Shown here: positions 49,620 through 61,389 of the stretch, piece after piece
How positions within the stretch are numbered: position 1 is the stretch's first letter
Layout: each line of letters opens with the position of its first letter
DNA from: Pseudomonas putida
GTDB lineage: Bacteria; Pseudomonadota; Gammaproteobacteria; Pseudomonadales; Pseudomonadaceae
DNA: 64,000 nucleotides
Direction: 5' to 3'
Assembly: GCF_001636055.1 (NCBI RefSeq)
Contig: NZ_CP011789.1
Location: 4,526,001 to 4,590,000 of the forward strand
Made by a program: the position numbers and the translations under genes
The notes under the pieces: generated by a model
The model's database searches: none
The model's input: the letters and a program-made list of their open reading frames with translations, nothing else
What the model was told of the DNA's origin: nothing

Positions 49620-49696
49620 TGGCGGACTCAGGAGGATTCGAACCTCCGACCGCTCGGTTCGTAGCCGAGTACTCTATCCAGCTGAGCTATGAGTCC
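49620..49696 (-). tRNA. tRNA-Arg (ACG), copy 3 in transcription order
   Basis: A 77-nt cloverleaf with encoded CCA. The acceptor stem is GGACTCA/TGAGTCC, the anticodon loop CTACGAA gives anticodon ACG, and the T arm has GGTTCGAATCC. The sequence is identical to the copies at 49784 and 49933. Confidence 0.97.
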
Positions 49697-49783
49697 GTGG
49701 TGGTAGTTTTAGACCAGATTACCACTGGTTTTTGAAGCTTCTCTTCTTGAAGATTTCTCGACAAGCAAAGCCACTTCAGAAAG

Positions 49784-49860
49784 TGGCGGACTCAGGAGGA
49801 TTCGAACCTCCGACCGCTCGGTTCGTAGCCGAGTACTCTATCCAGCTGAGCTATGAGTCC
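49784..49860 (-). tRNA. tRNA-Arg (ACG), copy 2
   Basis: Identical in sequence to the other two copies. It is separated from them by spacers of 87 and 72 nt that share a repeated segment, indicating tandem duplication. Confidence 0.97.
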
Positions 49861-49932
49861 GTCGATGGTACTTTTAGACCAGATTACCACTGGTGAAATG
49901 ATGCGTCTTCCAAAGAAAACCGCCTCATTGTA

Positions 49933-50009
49933 TGGCGGACTCAGGAGGATTCGAACCTCCGACCGCTCGGTTCGTAGCCGAGTACTCTATCCAGCTGAGC
50001 TATGAGTCC
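49933..50009 (-). tRNA. tRNA-Arg (ACG), copy 1
   Basis: The promoter-proximal copy, identical to the other two. A sigma-70 promoter lies 15 nt upstream of the mature 5' end. Confidence 0.97.
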
Positions 50010-50023
50010 GTGTCTTGCCGCGC

Positions 50024-50051
50024 ATTATAGTTCGCTAAACCGTTTTGCCAA
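50024..50051 (-). promoter_or_regulatory. Sigma-70 promoter of the tRNA-Arg array
   Basis: On the minus strand this reads TTGGCA-N16-TATAAT, followed by the GC-rich discriminator GCGCGGC typical of stringently controlled stable-RNA promoters. Confidence 0.85.
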
Positions 50052-50116
50052 GTACTTTTTCGTTTAATTTCAACGACTTAAGCATTTTGACCAGTTACAG
50101 CGCCCTACACGAAGAA

Positions 50117-50207
50117 TGGCGGTGAAGGGGGGATTCGAACCCCCGATACCCTTATGAGGTATACTCCCTTAGCAGGGGAGCGCCTTCGGCCACTCGGCCA
50201 CCTCACC
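50117..50207 (-). tRNA. tRNA-Ser (GCT)
   Basis: A 91-nt class II tRNA with encoded CCA. The anticodon stem CTCCC/GGGAG encloses loop CTGCTAA with anticodon GCT. The long variable arm (TATACCTCATAAGGGTA) is characteristic of serine tRNA. Confidence 0.97.
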
Positions 50208-50221
50208 GCAACACGGGGCGT

Positions 50222-50250
50222 ATATTAACCAGACCCCTCCCCGTTTGCAA
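50222..50250 (-). promoter_or_regulatory. Sigma-70 promoter of tRNA-Ser
   Basis: On the minus strand this reads TTGCAA-N17-TAATAT, ending 15 nt before the mature tRNA. It overlaps the AT-rich 3' end region of csrA. Confidence 0.65.
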
Positions 50251-50279
50251 ACCCTTTTTTGAAAAAAACTTCAAAAAAA

Positions 50280-50468
50280 TTAAAGGGTTGGTTCTTCGTC
50301 CTTCTCTTTCTTGATCCGCAGGTAGATTTCCTCGCGGTGAACAGCCACTTCCTTAGGGGCACTCACACCGATTCGTACCTGGTTGCCTTTGACACCCAGG
50401 ACCGTCACGGTGATTTCACCGTCACCAATGATCAGGCTCTCGGCGCACCGACGAGTCAGAATCAACAT
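50280..50468 (-). CDS. csrA: Carbon storage / secondary metabolism regulator CsrA (RsmA)
   Basis: A 62-residue RNA-binding protein. It has the full CsrA fold: [31 protein letters not shown] and the RNA-contacting [16 protein letters not shown] with Arg44. It binds GGA motifs near ribosome sites and represses translation. ATG 50468 has GAGGAG upstream; 11 extra upstream codons in frame are not part of the family. A short inverted repeat with A/T runs at its 3' end could serve as terminator. Confidence 0.98.
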   Translation of the reverse strand: MLILTRRCAESLIIGDGEITVTVLGVKGNQVRIGVSAPKEVAVHREEIYLRIKKEKDEEPTL

Positions 50469-50605
50469 AGCTTTCTCCTCACGCAGTTCATTCAGGGACA
50501 ACAGTCTGTTGGAAACAGAGGGCTGGTCGGGACGAAGGCCCAGCCCTCCTTATCGGCTGTCAGGCAGGAAAGGACAGTAACCCGCATGACAGCCAGAAAC
50601 GCGAA

Positions 50606-50627
50606 GGGCGCGGCCAAAGCCGCGCCC
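50606..50627 (-). terminator. GC-rich hairpin after lysC
   Basis: A perfect 9-bp stem GGGCGCGGC/GCCGCGCCC with a CAAA loop lies 15 nt beyond the lysC stop. No long U-run follows, so termination may be partial and allow read-through to csrA. Confidence 0.6.
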
Positions 50628-50641
50628 CCCGGGGCAATGCG

Positions 50642-51877
50642 TCACTCGCTCTGTCGGGCAGGCGCATCGAGCTCGAACGCGGTGTGCAGCGCGCGTACGG
50701 CCAGCTCCAGGTACTTCTCTTCGATCACCACCGACACCTTGATCTCGGAAGTGGAGATCATCTGGATGTTGATGCTCTCCTTGGCCAGGGCCTCGAACAT
50801 ACGGCTGGCCACGCCCGCGTGAGAGCGCATGCCGACGCCAACGATCGACACCTTGGCGATCTTGGTATCGCCGATCACTTCGCGGGCACCGATTTCACGG
50901 GCGGTGTTCTCCAGCACGCTCAGAGCCTTTTCGTACTCGTTGCGGTGCACGGTGAAGGTGAAGTCGGTGGTGTTATCGTGCGAGACGTTCTGCACGATCA
51001 TGTCGACTTCGATGTTCGCGGCGCTGATCGGGCCGAGGATCTTGAAAGCAACGCCCGGGGTATCCGGCACGCCACGAATGGTCAGCTTGGCCTCATCACG
51101 GTTGAAGGCGATACCGGAAATGATCGGCTGTTCCATGGATTCCTCTTCATCGATGGTAATGAGGGTACCCGGACCCTCCTTGAAGCTGTGCAGCACGCGC
51201 AGCGGAACGTTGTATTTGCCGGCGAACTCCACCGAACGGATCTGCAGCACCTTGGAACCGAGGCTGGCCATTTCCAGCATCTCTTCAAAGGTGATCTTCT
51301 CCAGGCGACGGGCCTGCGGTACCACACGTGGATCGGTGGTATAGACGCCATCGACATCGGTGTAGATCTGACATTCGTCGGCCCCCAGCGCTGCCGCCAG
51401 GGCAACACCGGTCGTGTCGGAGCCACCACGCCCGAGGGTGGTGATGTTGCCGTGCTCGTCGACGCCCTGGAAACCTGCGACCACGACCACGGTGCCAGCC
51501 TTGAGGTCGGCGCGGATCTTCTGGTCATCGATCTGCAGGATGCGCGCCTTGTTGTGCGCGCTGTCGGTCAGGATACGCACCTGGTTGCCGGTGTAGGACA
51601 CCGCCGGCACGCCACGCTTGATCAGCGCCATGGCCAGCAGCGCAATGGTCACCTGCTCGCCGGTCGAGACGATCACATCCAGTTCACGCGGAACCAGCTG
51701 ATCGGACACCTGCTTGGCCAGGTCGATCAAGCGGTTGGTTTCCCCGCTCATGGCCGACAGCACAACCACCAGGTCATCGCCTGCCTCGCGGTGTTTCTTG
51801 ACCTTGTCGGCCACCTGCTCGATCCGCTCGATAGAGCCAACGGAGGTGCCGCCAAATTTCTGTACGATCAACGCCAT
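50642..51877 (-). CDS. lysC: Aspartokinase
   Basis: A 411-residue aspartate kinase, first step of Lys/Thr/Met/diaminopimelate synthesis. The kinase domain starts MALIVQKFGGTSVGS, with GRGGSDTTGVALAAAL and DVDGVYTTDPR. Two C-terminal ACT domains (about 265-405, VPDTPGVAFKILGPI and VGVGMRSHAGVASRMF) bind feedback inhibitors. Internal translation to give a small beta subunit is known in the family but cannot be judged here. It is 84 nt downstream of alaS, and the alaS-lysC-csrA order is common in pseudomonads. Confidence 0.97.
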   Translation of the reverse strand: MALIVQKFGGTSVGSIERIEQVADKVKKHREAGDDLVVVLSAMSGETNRLIDLAKQVSDQLVPRELDVIVSTGEQVTIALLAMALIKRGVPAVSYTGNQVRILTDSAHNKARILQIDDQKIRADLKAGTVVVVAGFQGVDEHGNITTLGRGGSDTTGVALAAALGADECQIYTDVDGVYTTDPRVVPQARRLEKITFEEMLEMASLGSKVLQIRSVEFAGKYNVPLRVLHSFKEGPGTLITIDEEESMEQPIISGIAFNRDEAKLTIRGVPDTPGVAFKILGPISAANIEVDMIVQNVSHDNTTDFTFTVHRNEYEKALSVLENTAREIGAREVIGDTKIAKVSIVGVGMRSHAGVASRMFEALAKESINIQMISTSEIKVSVVIEEKYLELAVRALHTAFELDAPARQSE

Positions 51878-51924
51878 TTCAAAGTGCCTCAGCCCACGAA
51901 GGGCACCCAGTAAACAATCCTTCC

Positions 51925-51959
51925 TGACGCGCCCCGCAACCAGACTGCGGGGCGCGTCA
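51925..51959 (-). terminator. Strong hairpin between alaS and lysC
   Basis: A perfect 14-bp GC-rich stem (TGACGCGCCCCGCA/TGCGGGGCGCGTCA) with a 7-base loop begins 2 nt past the alaS stop. No U-run follows; it may attenuate or stabilise the alaS message. Confidence 0.65.
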
Positions 51960-51961
51960 TC

Positions 51962-54586
51962 TCAAAGCCCCTGCTCGGCGAACGGCACGGCCAGTGCCAG
52001 GGCCTGATCCAGCGCAGCGACGTCGACGCCACCACCCTGGGCCATGTCCGGACGACCACCGCCCTTTCCGCCCACCGCCGCAGCGGCCTGCTTCATCAGG
52101 TCGCCAGCCTTGAGTTGGCTGGAGAGGTCTTTGGTCACGCCGGCCACCAGCACGACCTTGCCCTCATGCTCGCTGCCCAGCAGGATCACTGCATGGCCGA
52201 GCTTGTTCTTCAGCTGATCGACGAGCGCCAGCAGCGCCTTGCCATCCTGCCCATCCAGGCGAGCGGCAAGCACCTTGGCACCCTTGACCTCAACGGCCGC
52301 ACTGGAGAGATCGTCCCCTGCGGCGCTGGCGGCCTTGGCCTGCAGCTGCTCGAGCTGCTTCTCCAGCTGACGGTTGCGCTCGAGCACAGCCGACAGCTTG
52401 TCGATCAGGTTGTCGCGGTTACCCTTGACCAGTTGCGCCGCTTCCTTGACCTGCTCTTCGGCAGCGTTCAGGTAGGCCAGCGCCGCAGCACCGGTGATCG
52501 CCTCGATACGACGCACACCGGAGGCTACGCCACCTTCACTGATGATCTTGAACAGGCTGATATCGCCGGTGCGCTTGGCGTGGATGCCGCCGCACAGCTC
52601 TACCGAGAAATCACCGCCCATGCTCAGTACGCGCACGGTGTCGCCGTATTTCTCACCGAACAGCGCCATGGCGCCTTTGCGCTTGGCGGTCTCGATATCG
52701 GTCTCGATGGTTTCGACCGCGGAGTTCTTGCGCACTTCGCGGTTTACGATGTCTTCGAGTGCCTTGATCTGCGCAGGCGTCACCGCCTCGAAGTGGCTGA
52801 AGTCGAAGCGCAGGCGCTGGCTGTCGACCAGCGAGCCCTTCTGCTGGACGTGCTCGCCCAGCACTTCACGCAGAGCAGCGTGCAGCAGGTGGGTCGCGGA
52901 GTGGTTCAGCGAGGTGGCGTGCTGCACATCGGCATCCACGCGGGCCTCGACCGGGGCGCCAATCAGCAGCGCGCCGCTGGCCACCACGCCGTGGTGCAGG
53001 AAGGCACCACCGGTCTTGGTGGTGTCGCGCACATCGAAGCGCGCAGCCCCAGCCTGCAGGTAGCCACTGTCACCGACCTGGCCGCCGGATTCGGCGTAGA
53101 ACGGCGTACGATCCAGGACGACCACGCCCTCCTCGCCTTCGCCCAACTGGTCGACCGACTGGCCATCCTTGTACAGGGCGATGATCTTGCCCTGACCTTC
53201 GGTGCTGCTGTATCCGAGGAAATCGGTGGCGGTATCGACCTTGACCAGGCTGTTGTAGTCCATGCCGAAGGCGCTGGCCGAGCGGGCGCGCTCGCGCTGG
53301 GCGTCCATCTCGCGCTCGAAGCCGGCTTCGTCGATGGTCAGCTCACGCTCGCGGGCGATGTCGGCGGTCAGGTCCATGGGGAAGCCATAGGTGTCGTACA
53401 GCTTGAACACCACGTCGCCCGGCACGACCGTGCCCTGCAACTGCGCCAGGTCCTGTTCGAGGATGCGCAGGCCCTGCTCGAGAGTCTTGGCGAACTGCTC
53501 TTCTTCGGTCTTGAGCACGCGCTCGATGTGCGCCTGCTGGCTCTTGAGCTCGGGGAAGGCTTCACCCATCTCGCTGACCAGTGCGGCCACGACCTTGTGG
53601 AAGAAGCTGCCCTTGGCGCCAAGTTTGTTGCCATGGCGGCAGGCGCGACGAATGATGCGGCGCAGCACATAGCCACGGCCCTCGTTGGAAGGCAGCACGC
53701 CGTCGGCGATCAGGAAGCCGCAGGAACGGATGTGGTCGGCGACCACTTTCAGCGACGACTGCGCTTCGTTACGGCAACCGATGGCCTGGGCTGCGGCATC
53801 GAGCAGACTCTGGAACAGGTCGATCTCGTAGTTCGAGTGCACGTGCTGCATCACCGCACTGATGCGCTCAAGGCCCATGCCGGTGTCCACCGACGGGGCG
53901 GGCAACGGGTGCAGGACACCGTCGGCAGTGCGGTTGAACTGCATGAAGACGTTGTTCCAGATCTCGATGTAGCGGTCGCCGTCTTCTTCCGGCGAGCCGG
54001 GTGGGCCACCCCAGATGTCGGCGCCGTGGTCGTAGAAGATCTCGGTGCACGGACCGCAAGGGCCGGTATCACCCATGGTCCAGAAGTTGTCGGAAGCGTA
54101 CGGGGCGCCTTTGTTGTCACCGATGCGCACCATGCGCTCGGCCGGCACGCCGACTTCCTTGGTCCAGATGTCGTAGGCTTCGTCGTCGCTGGCGTAGACA
54201 GTGACCCAGAGTTTCTCCTTGGGCAGGTTCAGCCACTTGTCGGAGGTCAGGAAGGTCCAGGCGAAGGTGATCGCGTCGCGCTTGAAATAGTCACCGAAGC
54301 TGAAGTTACCCAGCATCTCGAAGAAAGTGTGGTGACGCGCGGTGTAGCCGACGTTTTCCAGGTCGTTGTGCTTGCCACCGGCGCGCACGCACTTCTGGCT
54401 GCTGACAGCGCGCGTGTAGGCGCGCTTCTCGGCGCCCAGGAAGCAGTCCTTGAACTGGTTCATGCCTGCGTTGGTGAACAGCAGGGTTGGGTCGTTGTTC
54501 GGGATCAGCGAACTGGAGGCGACTCGGGTATGTCCCTGCTCTTCGAAGAAGCGAAGGAAGGCTTCACGGATTTCTGCGCTTTTCAT
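51962..54586 (-). CDS. alaS: Alanyl-tRNA synthetase
   Basis: An 874-residue class II synthetase of the usual length. The catalytic core starts [19 protein letters not shown] with [19 protein letters not shown]. The editing domain has the zinc-site [13 protein letters not shown] and [12 protein letters not shown]. The C-Ala domain ends with the Gly-rich [18 protein letters not shown] 54586 has GGAAG upstream; the frame extends 21 codons further without support. Confidence 0.98.
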   Translation of the reverse strand: MKSAEIREAFLRFFEEQGHTRVASSSLIPNNDPTLLFTNAGMNQFKDCFLGAEKRAYTRAVSSQKCVRAGGKHNDLENVGYTARHHTFFEMLGNFSFGDYFKRDAITFAWTFLTSDKWLNLPKEKLWVTVYASDDEAYDIWTKEVGVPAERMVRIGDNKGAPYASDNFWTMGDTGPCGPCTEIFYDHGADIWGGPPGSPEEDGDRYIEIWNNVFMQFNRTADGVLHPLPAPSVDTGMGLERISAVMQHVHSNYEIDLFQSLLDAAAQAIGCRNEAQSSLKVVADHIRSCGFLIADGVLPSNEGRGYVLRRIIRRACRHGNKLGAKGSFFHKVVAALVSEMGEAFPELKSQQAHIERVLKTEEEQFAKTLEQGLRILEQDLAQLQGTVVPGDVVFKLYDTYGFPMDLTADIARERELTIDEAGFEREMDAQRERARSASAFGMDYNSLVKVDTATDFLGYSSTEGQGKIIALYKDGQSVDQLGEGEEGVVVLDRTPFYAESGGQVGDSGYLQAGAARFDVRDTTKTGGAFLHHGVVASGALLIGAPVEARVDADVQHATSLNHSATHLLHAALREVLGEHVQQKGSLVDSQRLRFDFSHFEAVTPAQIKALEDIVNREVRKNSAVETIETDIETAKRKGAMALFGEKYGDTVRVLSMGGDFSVELCGGIHAKRTGDISLFKIISEGGVASGVRRIEAITGAAALAYLNAAEEQVKEAAQLVKGNRDNLIDKLSAVLERNRQLEKQLEQLQAKAASAAGDDLSSAAVEVKGAKVLAARLDGQDGKALLALVDQLKNKLGHAVILLGSEHEGKVVLVAGVTKDLSSQLKAGDLMKQAAAAVGGKGGGRPDMAQGGGVDVAALDQALALAVPFAEQGL

Positions 54587-54940
54587 AGGTTCTTCCACGG
54601 AAACGGCGGCCGTTTTGGCTAACGCGTCGGATCGACGAAACGACGGCAAAGGGCCGCATTATATCGGTCCTGCAATCGAGGTGCAGTGTGTTTATGCGAT
54701 GGAAACCGGCAAACGGACAGTTTTTCCGCTGCAAACAGGCAAAAACGACATGAGCGGATGCTAAATCGGAGCTTTCGTCACTGACAAGCCAATTACCGCC
54801 CAGGGGAAAGGAAAAGGGAATAGGCGGCAAATTAAATCCCTGTCATCCGCCTCATGCTGACGATTCAGGCGGTACAGGAGTACCACTGGAACCACCGAGC
54901 GAACGCCAGAATGCAGCCTCCCCTACGAAAGGAGACGCCC
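54587..54940. other. Divergent intergenic region alaS / metalloprotease gene
   Basis: 354 nt with an AT-rich centre (54780-54850). It should hold the alaS promoter on one side and the promoter of the protease gene on the other. I looked for a hrp box (GGAACC-N15/16-CCAC) and did not find one, although GGAACC occurs at 54889. Confidence 0.4.
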
Positions 54941-56134
54941 ATGGCGCCCGAAGACCTCATGATCCACACCGCTTCCGGCCTTGTGCTGAGACAACAACTA
55001 CCCTACAGAAGCGGCCCACTGGCGATCAATCGCCATGATCACACGCTGCTGATCGAAGCACTGGCCCCAGACACCGAACTGTCGGTTCATCCAAGCCCCG
55101 AAGGCATCGTGCTGCGCATCGAAGCTACCCGCTACACGCTGGCCCTGGCAAAAACAGAGATGCTGCATATTCGTACTGGCGCCGGCGACGACAACGTATT
55201 CGTCGAGTCCACCCTCGACAGCCGCATCGTGATCGAGACCGGCGAGGGCAACGACAGAATCCGGATCGAGGGCCAATTGCCTCCTGATGGCCAGCCCCTG
55301 AATGCCGGCTCGGTGATCATTGACGCCGGGGCCGGCGATGACCACGTCGTGGTAGAAGGGGTTCGGCAAGCAGAAATCGATGGCGGCAAGGGCAACGACG
55401 CCCTGCACAGCGCCGCTGCCCACAGCACGTTGTATGCCGGCGCTGGCGACGACGTCGTCAGGGTCAATGCGGGCAATGCGAACATCGAGGCCTTTGCCGG
55501 CCACAATCGCCTGTCCACAGGGCCACTGGACGATCGACTCTACGGCAACGCCAGCAGCATTCTCGTCGAGGACGGTTTCAGCGCACCACTGCTCTACGAG
55601 GCACACGATGCGGAGCTACCAGCGCAATACCTCGACACCTTCGATATCCAGGGTGATCCCGCGTACACCGACAAAGTCAGGCGCCAGTTGGTGATGCTGC
55701 GGGCCAGCCCGAGTGCCTCGGGGCTTCTGGAGCAGTTGGTGGCGCACAAGGTGAAGGTCGCCATCAAGTCGATCCCGGAACTGGACAATGCTTATGCTGG
55801 ATTTGATCCCGCCCAAGGCGATCCGACAATCCGAAACGGCATGCGAGGCGATCGCATCCTGAACTGCAAAATCGGCTATAACCCGCTGGCCCACAGGCGT
55901 GACGCACCATCACTGGTGATGCTCTACCACGAGCTCTGTCACGTCTGGAACTTCGCGACCGGAAGCGTGAACGACAACTCCGAGCGCTTGGCTGTCGGGC
56001 TCGAAAACCCAGGCTCCCTGTTCGATTTCGACGACGATCCAAGCACGCCCGATACCGACACCAATCCTGCGCCGTTCAACGAAAATGCCTTGCGACACGA
56101 ACTGGGCCTACCACCCAGGCTGACTTACCCTTGA
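54941..56134 (+). CDS. Putative secreted M91-type zinc metalloprotease with RTX-like repeats
   Basis: A 397-residue acidic protein with no Sec signal peptide. Residues about 78-200 contain glycine/aspartate repeats of RTX type (GAGDDN at 80, GEGNDR at 101, GAGDDH at 130, GGKGND at 148, AGAGDD at 166), probably a calcium-binding beta-roll. The C-terminal part has the zinc-protease motif HELCH (His330, Glu331, His334), then ERLAVGL near 349-354 and ENALRHELGLPPRLTYP at the end. This arrangement resembles peptidase family M91, which includes the type III effectors NleD and HopH1. GGAG lies 7 nt before ATG 54941. An RTX exporter or effector-type secretion route is possible; neither is encoded nearby. 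Confidence 0.75.
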   Translation: MAPEDLMIHTASGLVLRQQLPYRSGPLAINRHDHTLLIEALAPDTELSVHPSPEGIVLRIEATRYTLALAKTEMLHIRTGAGDDNVFVESTLDSRIVIETGEGNDRIRIEGQLPPDGQPLNAGSVIIDAGAGDDHVVVEGVRQAEIDGGKGNDALHSAAAHSTLYAGAGDDVVRVNAGNANIEAFAGHNRLSTGPLDDRLYGNASSILVEDGFSAPLLYEAHDAELPAQYLDTFDIQGDPAYTDKVRRQLVMLRASPSASGLLEQLVAHKVKVAIKSIPELDNAYAGFDPAQGDPTIRNGMRGDRILNCKIGYNPLAHRRDAPSLVMLYHELCHVWNFATGSVNDNSERLAVGLENPGSLFDFDDDPSTPDTDTNPAPFNENALRHELGLPPRLTYP

Positions 56135-56138
56135 ACCC

Positions 56139-57146
56139 CTACTCCAGGCGCTGCCCGGAATCCGGCACGATCAGAATCCCTGCCCGCAAGCCATTCCTGA
56201 CCTTGGGGTTGGGGAAAATGATACGTGCCCCTTCCTCTTCCACGACCCAGCGTGTTTCGGCCAGGTCCTCGGCCAGCAGATAGCCCTTGCTCAGCTCGGA
56301 AAAATTCTCGATATCCGCCGGCAAGTGCAAGTGGAAACTGTCGCTGTGCTTGATGATTTCCCGGGCGACGCTGAACAGCTTCAGGCCATCGAGCGAGGCA
56401 TCGGTCTCAGGCTCGGTATGCTCGATGATCTGAACAAGCCGCTCCTCGAGCTTGTCGAGATTGACCTGCTCGTTCTGCCCGAAAGGACGGGCCTTGCCCA
56501 GCTCCAGGGTGAAGGCTTCGGCGTCGAGTTGTTCGTAGGTGAAAGCACTGAAGGTGATTGACGACTTGCTCTGCAGCAGCACCGCCTCCATGCCGGCGGC
56601 CGCCAGGCGCGCCAGTTCGCGGCGTGAATGCTTGCGGCCTTCCTTGAACGGGTACAGCGCGAACTGCTCGATCTTCGAACCGCGAATGGCCGTGTGCAGG
56701 TCGTAATGCAGGCGAGTACGCTCGGGCTTGTTGAAGAACACCCGGGCAAACTGCTCGAGCTCCGCGGCGCGCAGCGCCTCGAAACCACTGGAAAGCTCGT
56801 GACGACCGTTGAACAGGCGATTGATGTCCTGCTCGATGAAGCGCTCGCCCTTGCGAATCGCCGCAGGGTTGCCGAACAGGAACAACACCCTGGCACGCGG
56901 CTTGATCTGGCCGTTGGCCACACCATGCAGCAGCCGCTCCAGCAACTCGATCGGCGCGGTCTCGTTGCCGTGGATGCCGGCCGACAACAACAGGTCGAGC
57001 CCACAATCTTCGCTCTCGGCCGGACGCACCTCCAGCGCGCCCTCCCCCAACCAGCGCAAACGCACGCCCTTGGGGGTCACTTGGGTCTTCTCGGCCGGTT
57101 CGTGATCGGTCAGGGTCAGCTCAAGCAGTTTGCCGAGGGCGAGCAT
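56139..57146 (-). CDS. astE: Succinylglutamate desuccinylase
   Basis: A 335-residue zinc hydrolase of the AstE/AspA family that splits succinylglutamate to glutamate and succinate, the last step of the AST pathway. The zinc ligands are in [16 protein letters not shown] and [15 protein letters not shown] 57146 follows AAGGA. It is the last gene of the arginine-succinyltransferase operon and converges with the metalloprotease gene, leaving only 4 nt between the stop codons. Confidence 0.95.
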   Translation of the reverse strand: MLALGKLLELTLTDHEPAEKTQVTPKGVRLRWLGEGALEVRPAESEDCGLDLLLSAGIHGNETAPIELLERLLHGVANGQIKPRARVLFLFGNPAAIRKGERFIEQDINRLFNGRHELSSGFEALRAAELEQFARVFFNKPERTRLHYDLHTAIRGSKIEQFALYPFKEGRKHSRRELARLAAAGMEAVLLQSKSSITFSAFTYEQLDAEAFTLELGKARPFGQNEQVNLDKLEERLVQIIEHTEPETDASLDGLKLFSVAREIIKHSDSFHLHLPADIENFSELSKGYLLAEDLAETRWVVEEEGARIIFPNPKVRNGLRAGILIVPDSGQRLE

Positions 57147-57157
57147 AGGGCATTTCC

Positions 57158-57448
57158 TTAGTGGTGGTGACCGCAATCCGGACCGTGCACGTGATCGTCG
57201 TCTTCACCGACCTCGGCAGGCTCCATCTCCAGCTGCAGGCTGACCAGGTTGGTGGCCATCGGGCGCAGCAGCAGGTTGGCGTACTCGGTATCGTCTTCCT
57301 CGACATCGACACCGATCAGCAGTTGACCGCGGCCATCCTGCTGGATCCACACCTCCTTGCCTTGCCAGACCACCGCAAAGCGGGTGCAGGAGGTTTCCAG
57401 CTGGGTGCCGTCTTCATCTTCCAGGATCAGGCGCAGGGCGTCGGACAT
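57158..57448 (-). CDS. Small conserved protein with histidine-rich tail (ast operon)
   Basis: A 96-residue acidic protein ([19 protein letters not shown]). The last 12 residues, [11 protein letters not shown] preceded by acidic residues, form a likely metal-binding tail with five His and one Cys. It sits between astB and astE with gaps of 15 and 11 nt, so it is translated as part of the operon. Pseudomonads carry a homologue in this slot (PA0900 position), sometimes labelled topoisomerase II without good reason. A metal-delivery role for the zinc enzyme AstE is a possible but unproven function. Confidence 0.85.
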   Translation of the reverse strand: MSDALRLILEDEDGTQLETSCTRFAVVWQGKEVWIQQDGRGQLLIGVDVEEDDTEYANLLLRPMATNLVSLQLEMEPAEVGEDDDHVHGPDCGHHH

Positions 57449-57463
57449 TGCAAATTCTCTCTA

Positions 57464-58813
57464 TCAAGGTTGGCGTTGGAACGGATAGACCGAACCCAAC
57501 TTCAGGATCTGGGTCAATTCATCCAGTGCCGTACGGCATTCGTCCAGCAATTGCGGGTCGGCAAGATCAGCTTCGCCCAGACGGTCGCGGTAGTGCTTGT
57601 CGACCCACTGCACCAGGGTGTCGTACAGCGGGGCGGTCATGATAACGCCTTGGTTGACCGCCGCCAGTTCCGTTTCCTTCAGGGCCACGCGCAAGCGCAG
57701 GCAGGCGGGGCCTCCGCCGTTCTGCATGCTCTGCTTGAGGTCGAACACCTTGACCTCCTTCACCACACCCTGCTGGCCGGTCAGCTGGCTCAGGTAACTC
57801 CACACGCGCTCGTTGTTGCGGCACTCTTCAGGTACCACCAGCAGCATGGAACCGTCGTCGCGCGACAGCAACTGGCTGTTGAACAGGTAGGACCGCACCG
57901 CGTCCTCCACCGTCACTGCCGAACGCGGCACGCGGATGGCCTGGAAGTTGCCGCCCTTTGCAGCCAGTTTAGCCTGCAGTTGGCCAAGCACCGTGTCGGT
58001 CTCGAGGAAGGCGTCCTCGTGGTAGAACAGCACCTCGCCGTTACCCACCGAAATCACGTCGTTATGGAACACCCCCTGGTCGATCACCGCCGGGTTCTGT
58101 TGAGCGTAGACCACACCCTCCTCGCTCAGGCCATGCAGACGGGCTACGGCCTGCGAGGCTTCGAGGGTCTGGCGCGCCGGATACTTCTGTGGCGCCGGGT
58201 AGCGCGCGTCGAAGGCGCTGCGACCATAGACGAAGAACTCCACGCCCGACTCGCCGTACGCACGGCAGAAGCGCGTGTGATTGGCCGCACCCTCGTCGCC
58301 GAACTGGGCCACTGCCGGCAATGCCGCGTGATGGGCGAAATGCTGCTCGTCAGCGAACATCGCCGCCAGCACGCGACTGGTGGTCGGGTGTTCGATGCTG
58401 CGGTGGTATTTGCAGTTGAGGTTGGCTGCAGTGAAATGCACCCGCCCATCCGCCGTGTCGGCGCTGGGGCTGACGGTGGCGGCGTTGGCCACCCACATGC
58501 TCGAGGCCGAGCAACTGGCGACGAGCAGCGGCATGGCCTCCTTGGCGGCGCGGCGGATCACCTCGGCGTCGCTGCCGGTGAAGCCCAGGCGGCGCAGGGC
58601 AGCCACATCCGGTCGCTCCTGTGGGGCCAGCACACCTTGCTTGAAGCCCATTTCCATCAGGGCTTTCATTTTTGCCAGGCCCTGGCGTGCCGCTTCTCGC
58701 GGGTTGGAGCACTGCTGGCTGTTGCTCTGCGAGGCCACGTTGCCGTACGAGAGGCCGCCGTAGTTGTGGGTTGGCCCCACCAGGCCATCAAAATTCACTT
58801 CATAGGATTTCAT
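57464..58813 (-). CDS. astB: N-succinylarginine dihydrolase
   Basis: A 449-residue amidinotransferase-fold enzyme, the usual length. It converts succinylarginine to succinylornithine, ammonia and CO2. The N-terminus [19 protein letters not shown] is the family signature. [20 protein letters not shown] (here [16 protein letters not shown]) and [14 protein letters not shown] with the catalytic Cys follow. It overlaps nothing; gaps are 22 nt to astD and 15 nt to the small gene. Confidence 0.97.
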   Translation of the reverse strand: MKSYEVNFDGLVGPTHNYGGLSYGNVASQSNSQQCSNPREAARQGLAKMKALMEMGFKQGVLAPQERPDVAALRRLGFTGSDAEVIRRAAKEAMPLLVASCSASSMWVANAATVSPSADTADGRVHFTAANLNCKYHRSIEHPTTSRVLAAMFADEQHFAHHAALPAVAQFGDEGAANHTRFCRAYGESGVEFFVYGRSAFDARYPAPQKYPARQTLEASQAVARLHGLSEEGVVYAQQNPAVIDQGVFHNDVISVGNGEVLFYHEDAFLETDTVLGQLQAKLAAKGGNFQAIRVPRSAVTVEDAVRSYLFNSQLLSRDDGSMLLVVPEECRNNERVWSYLSQLTGQQGVVKEVKVFDLKQSMQNGGGPACLRLRVALKETELAAVNQGVIMTAPLYDTLVQWVDKHYRDRLGEADLADPQLLDECRTALDELTQILKLGSVYPFQRQP

Positions 58814-58835
58814 CGGCTAGCTCCGAGACCTGTTG

Positions 58836-61327
<2,492 letters not shown>

Positions 61328-61389
61328 GCTATCTCCTTGTGCGGCGGCCTTTGCCTGCCGCGAATCGCGCTTGCCAGCTTCGCCCAGGC

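Noticed and set aside
54860..54940. Hrp box before the metalloprotease gene
   Set aside because: GGAACC is present at 54889, but no CCACNNA follows at 15-16 nt, so HrpL control is not supported.
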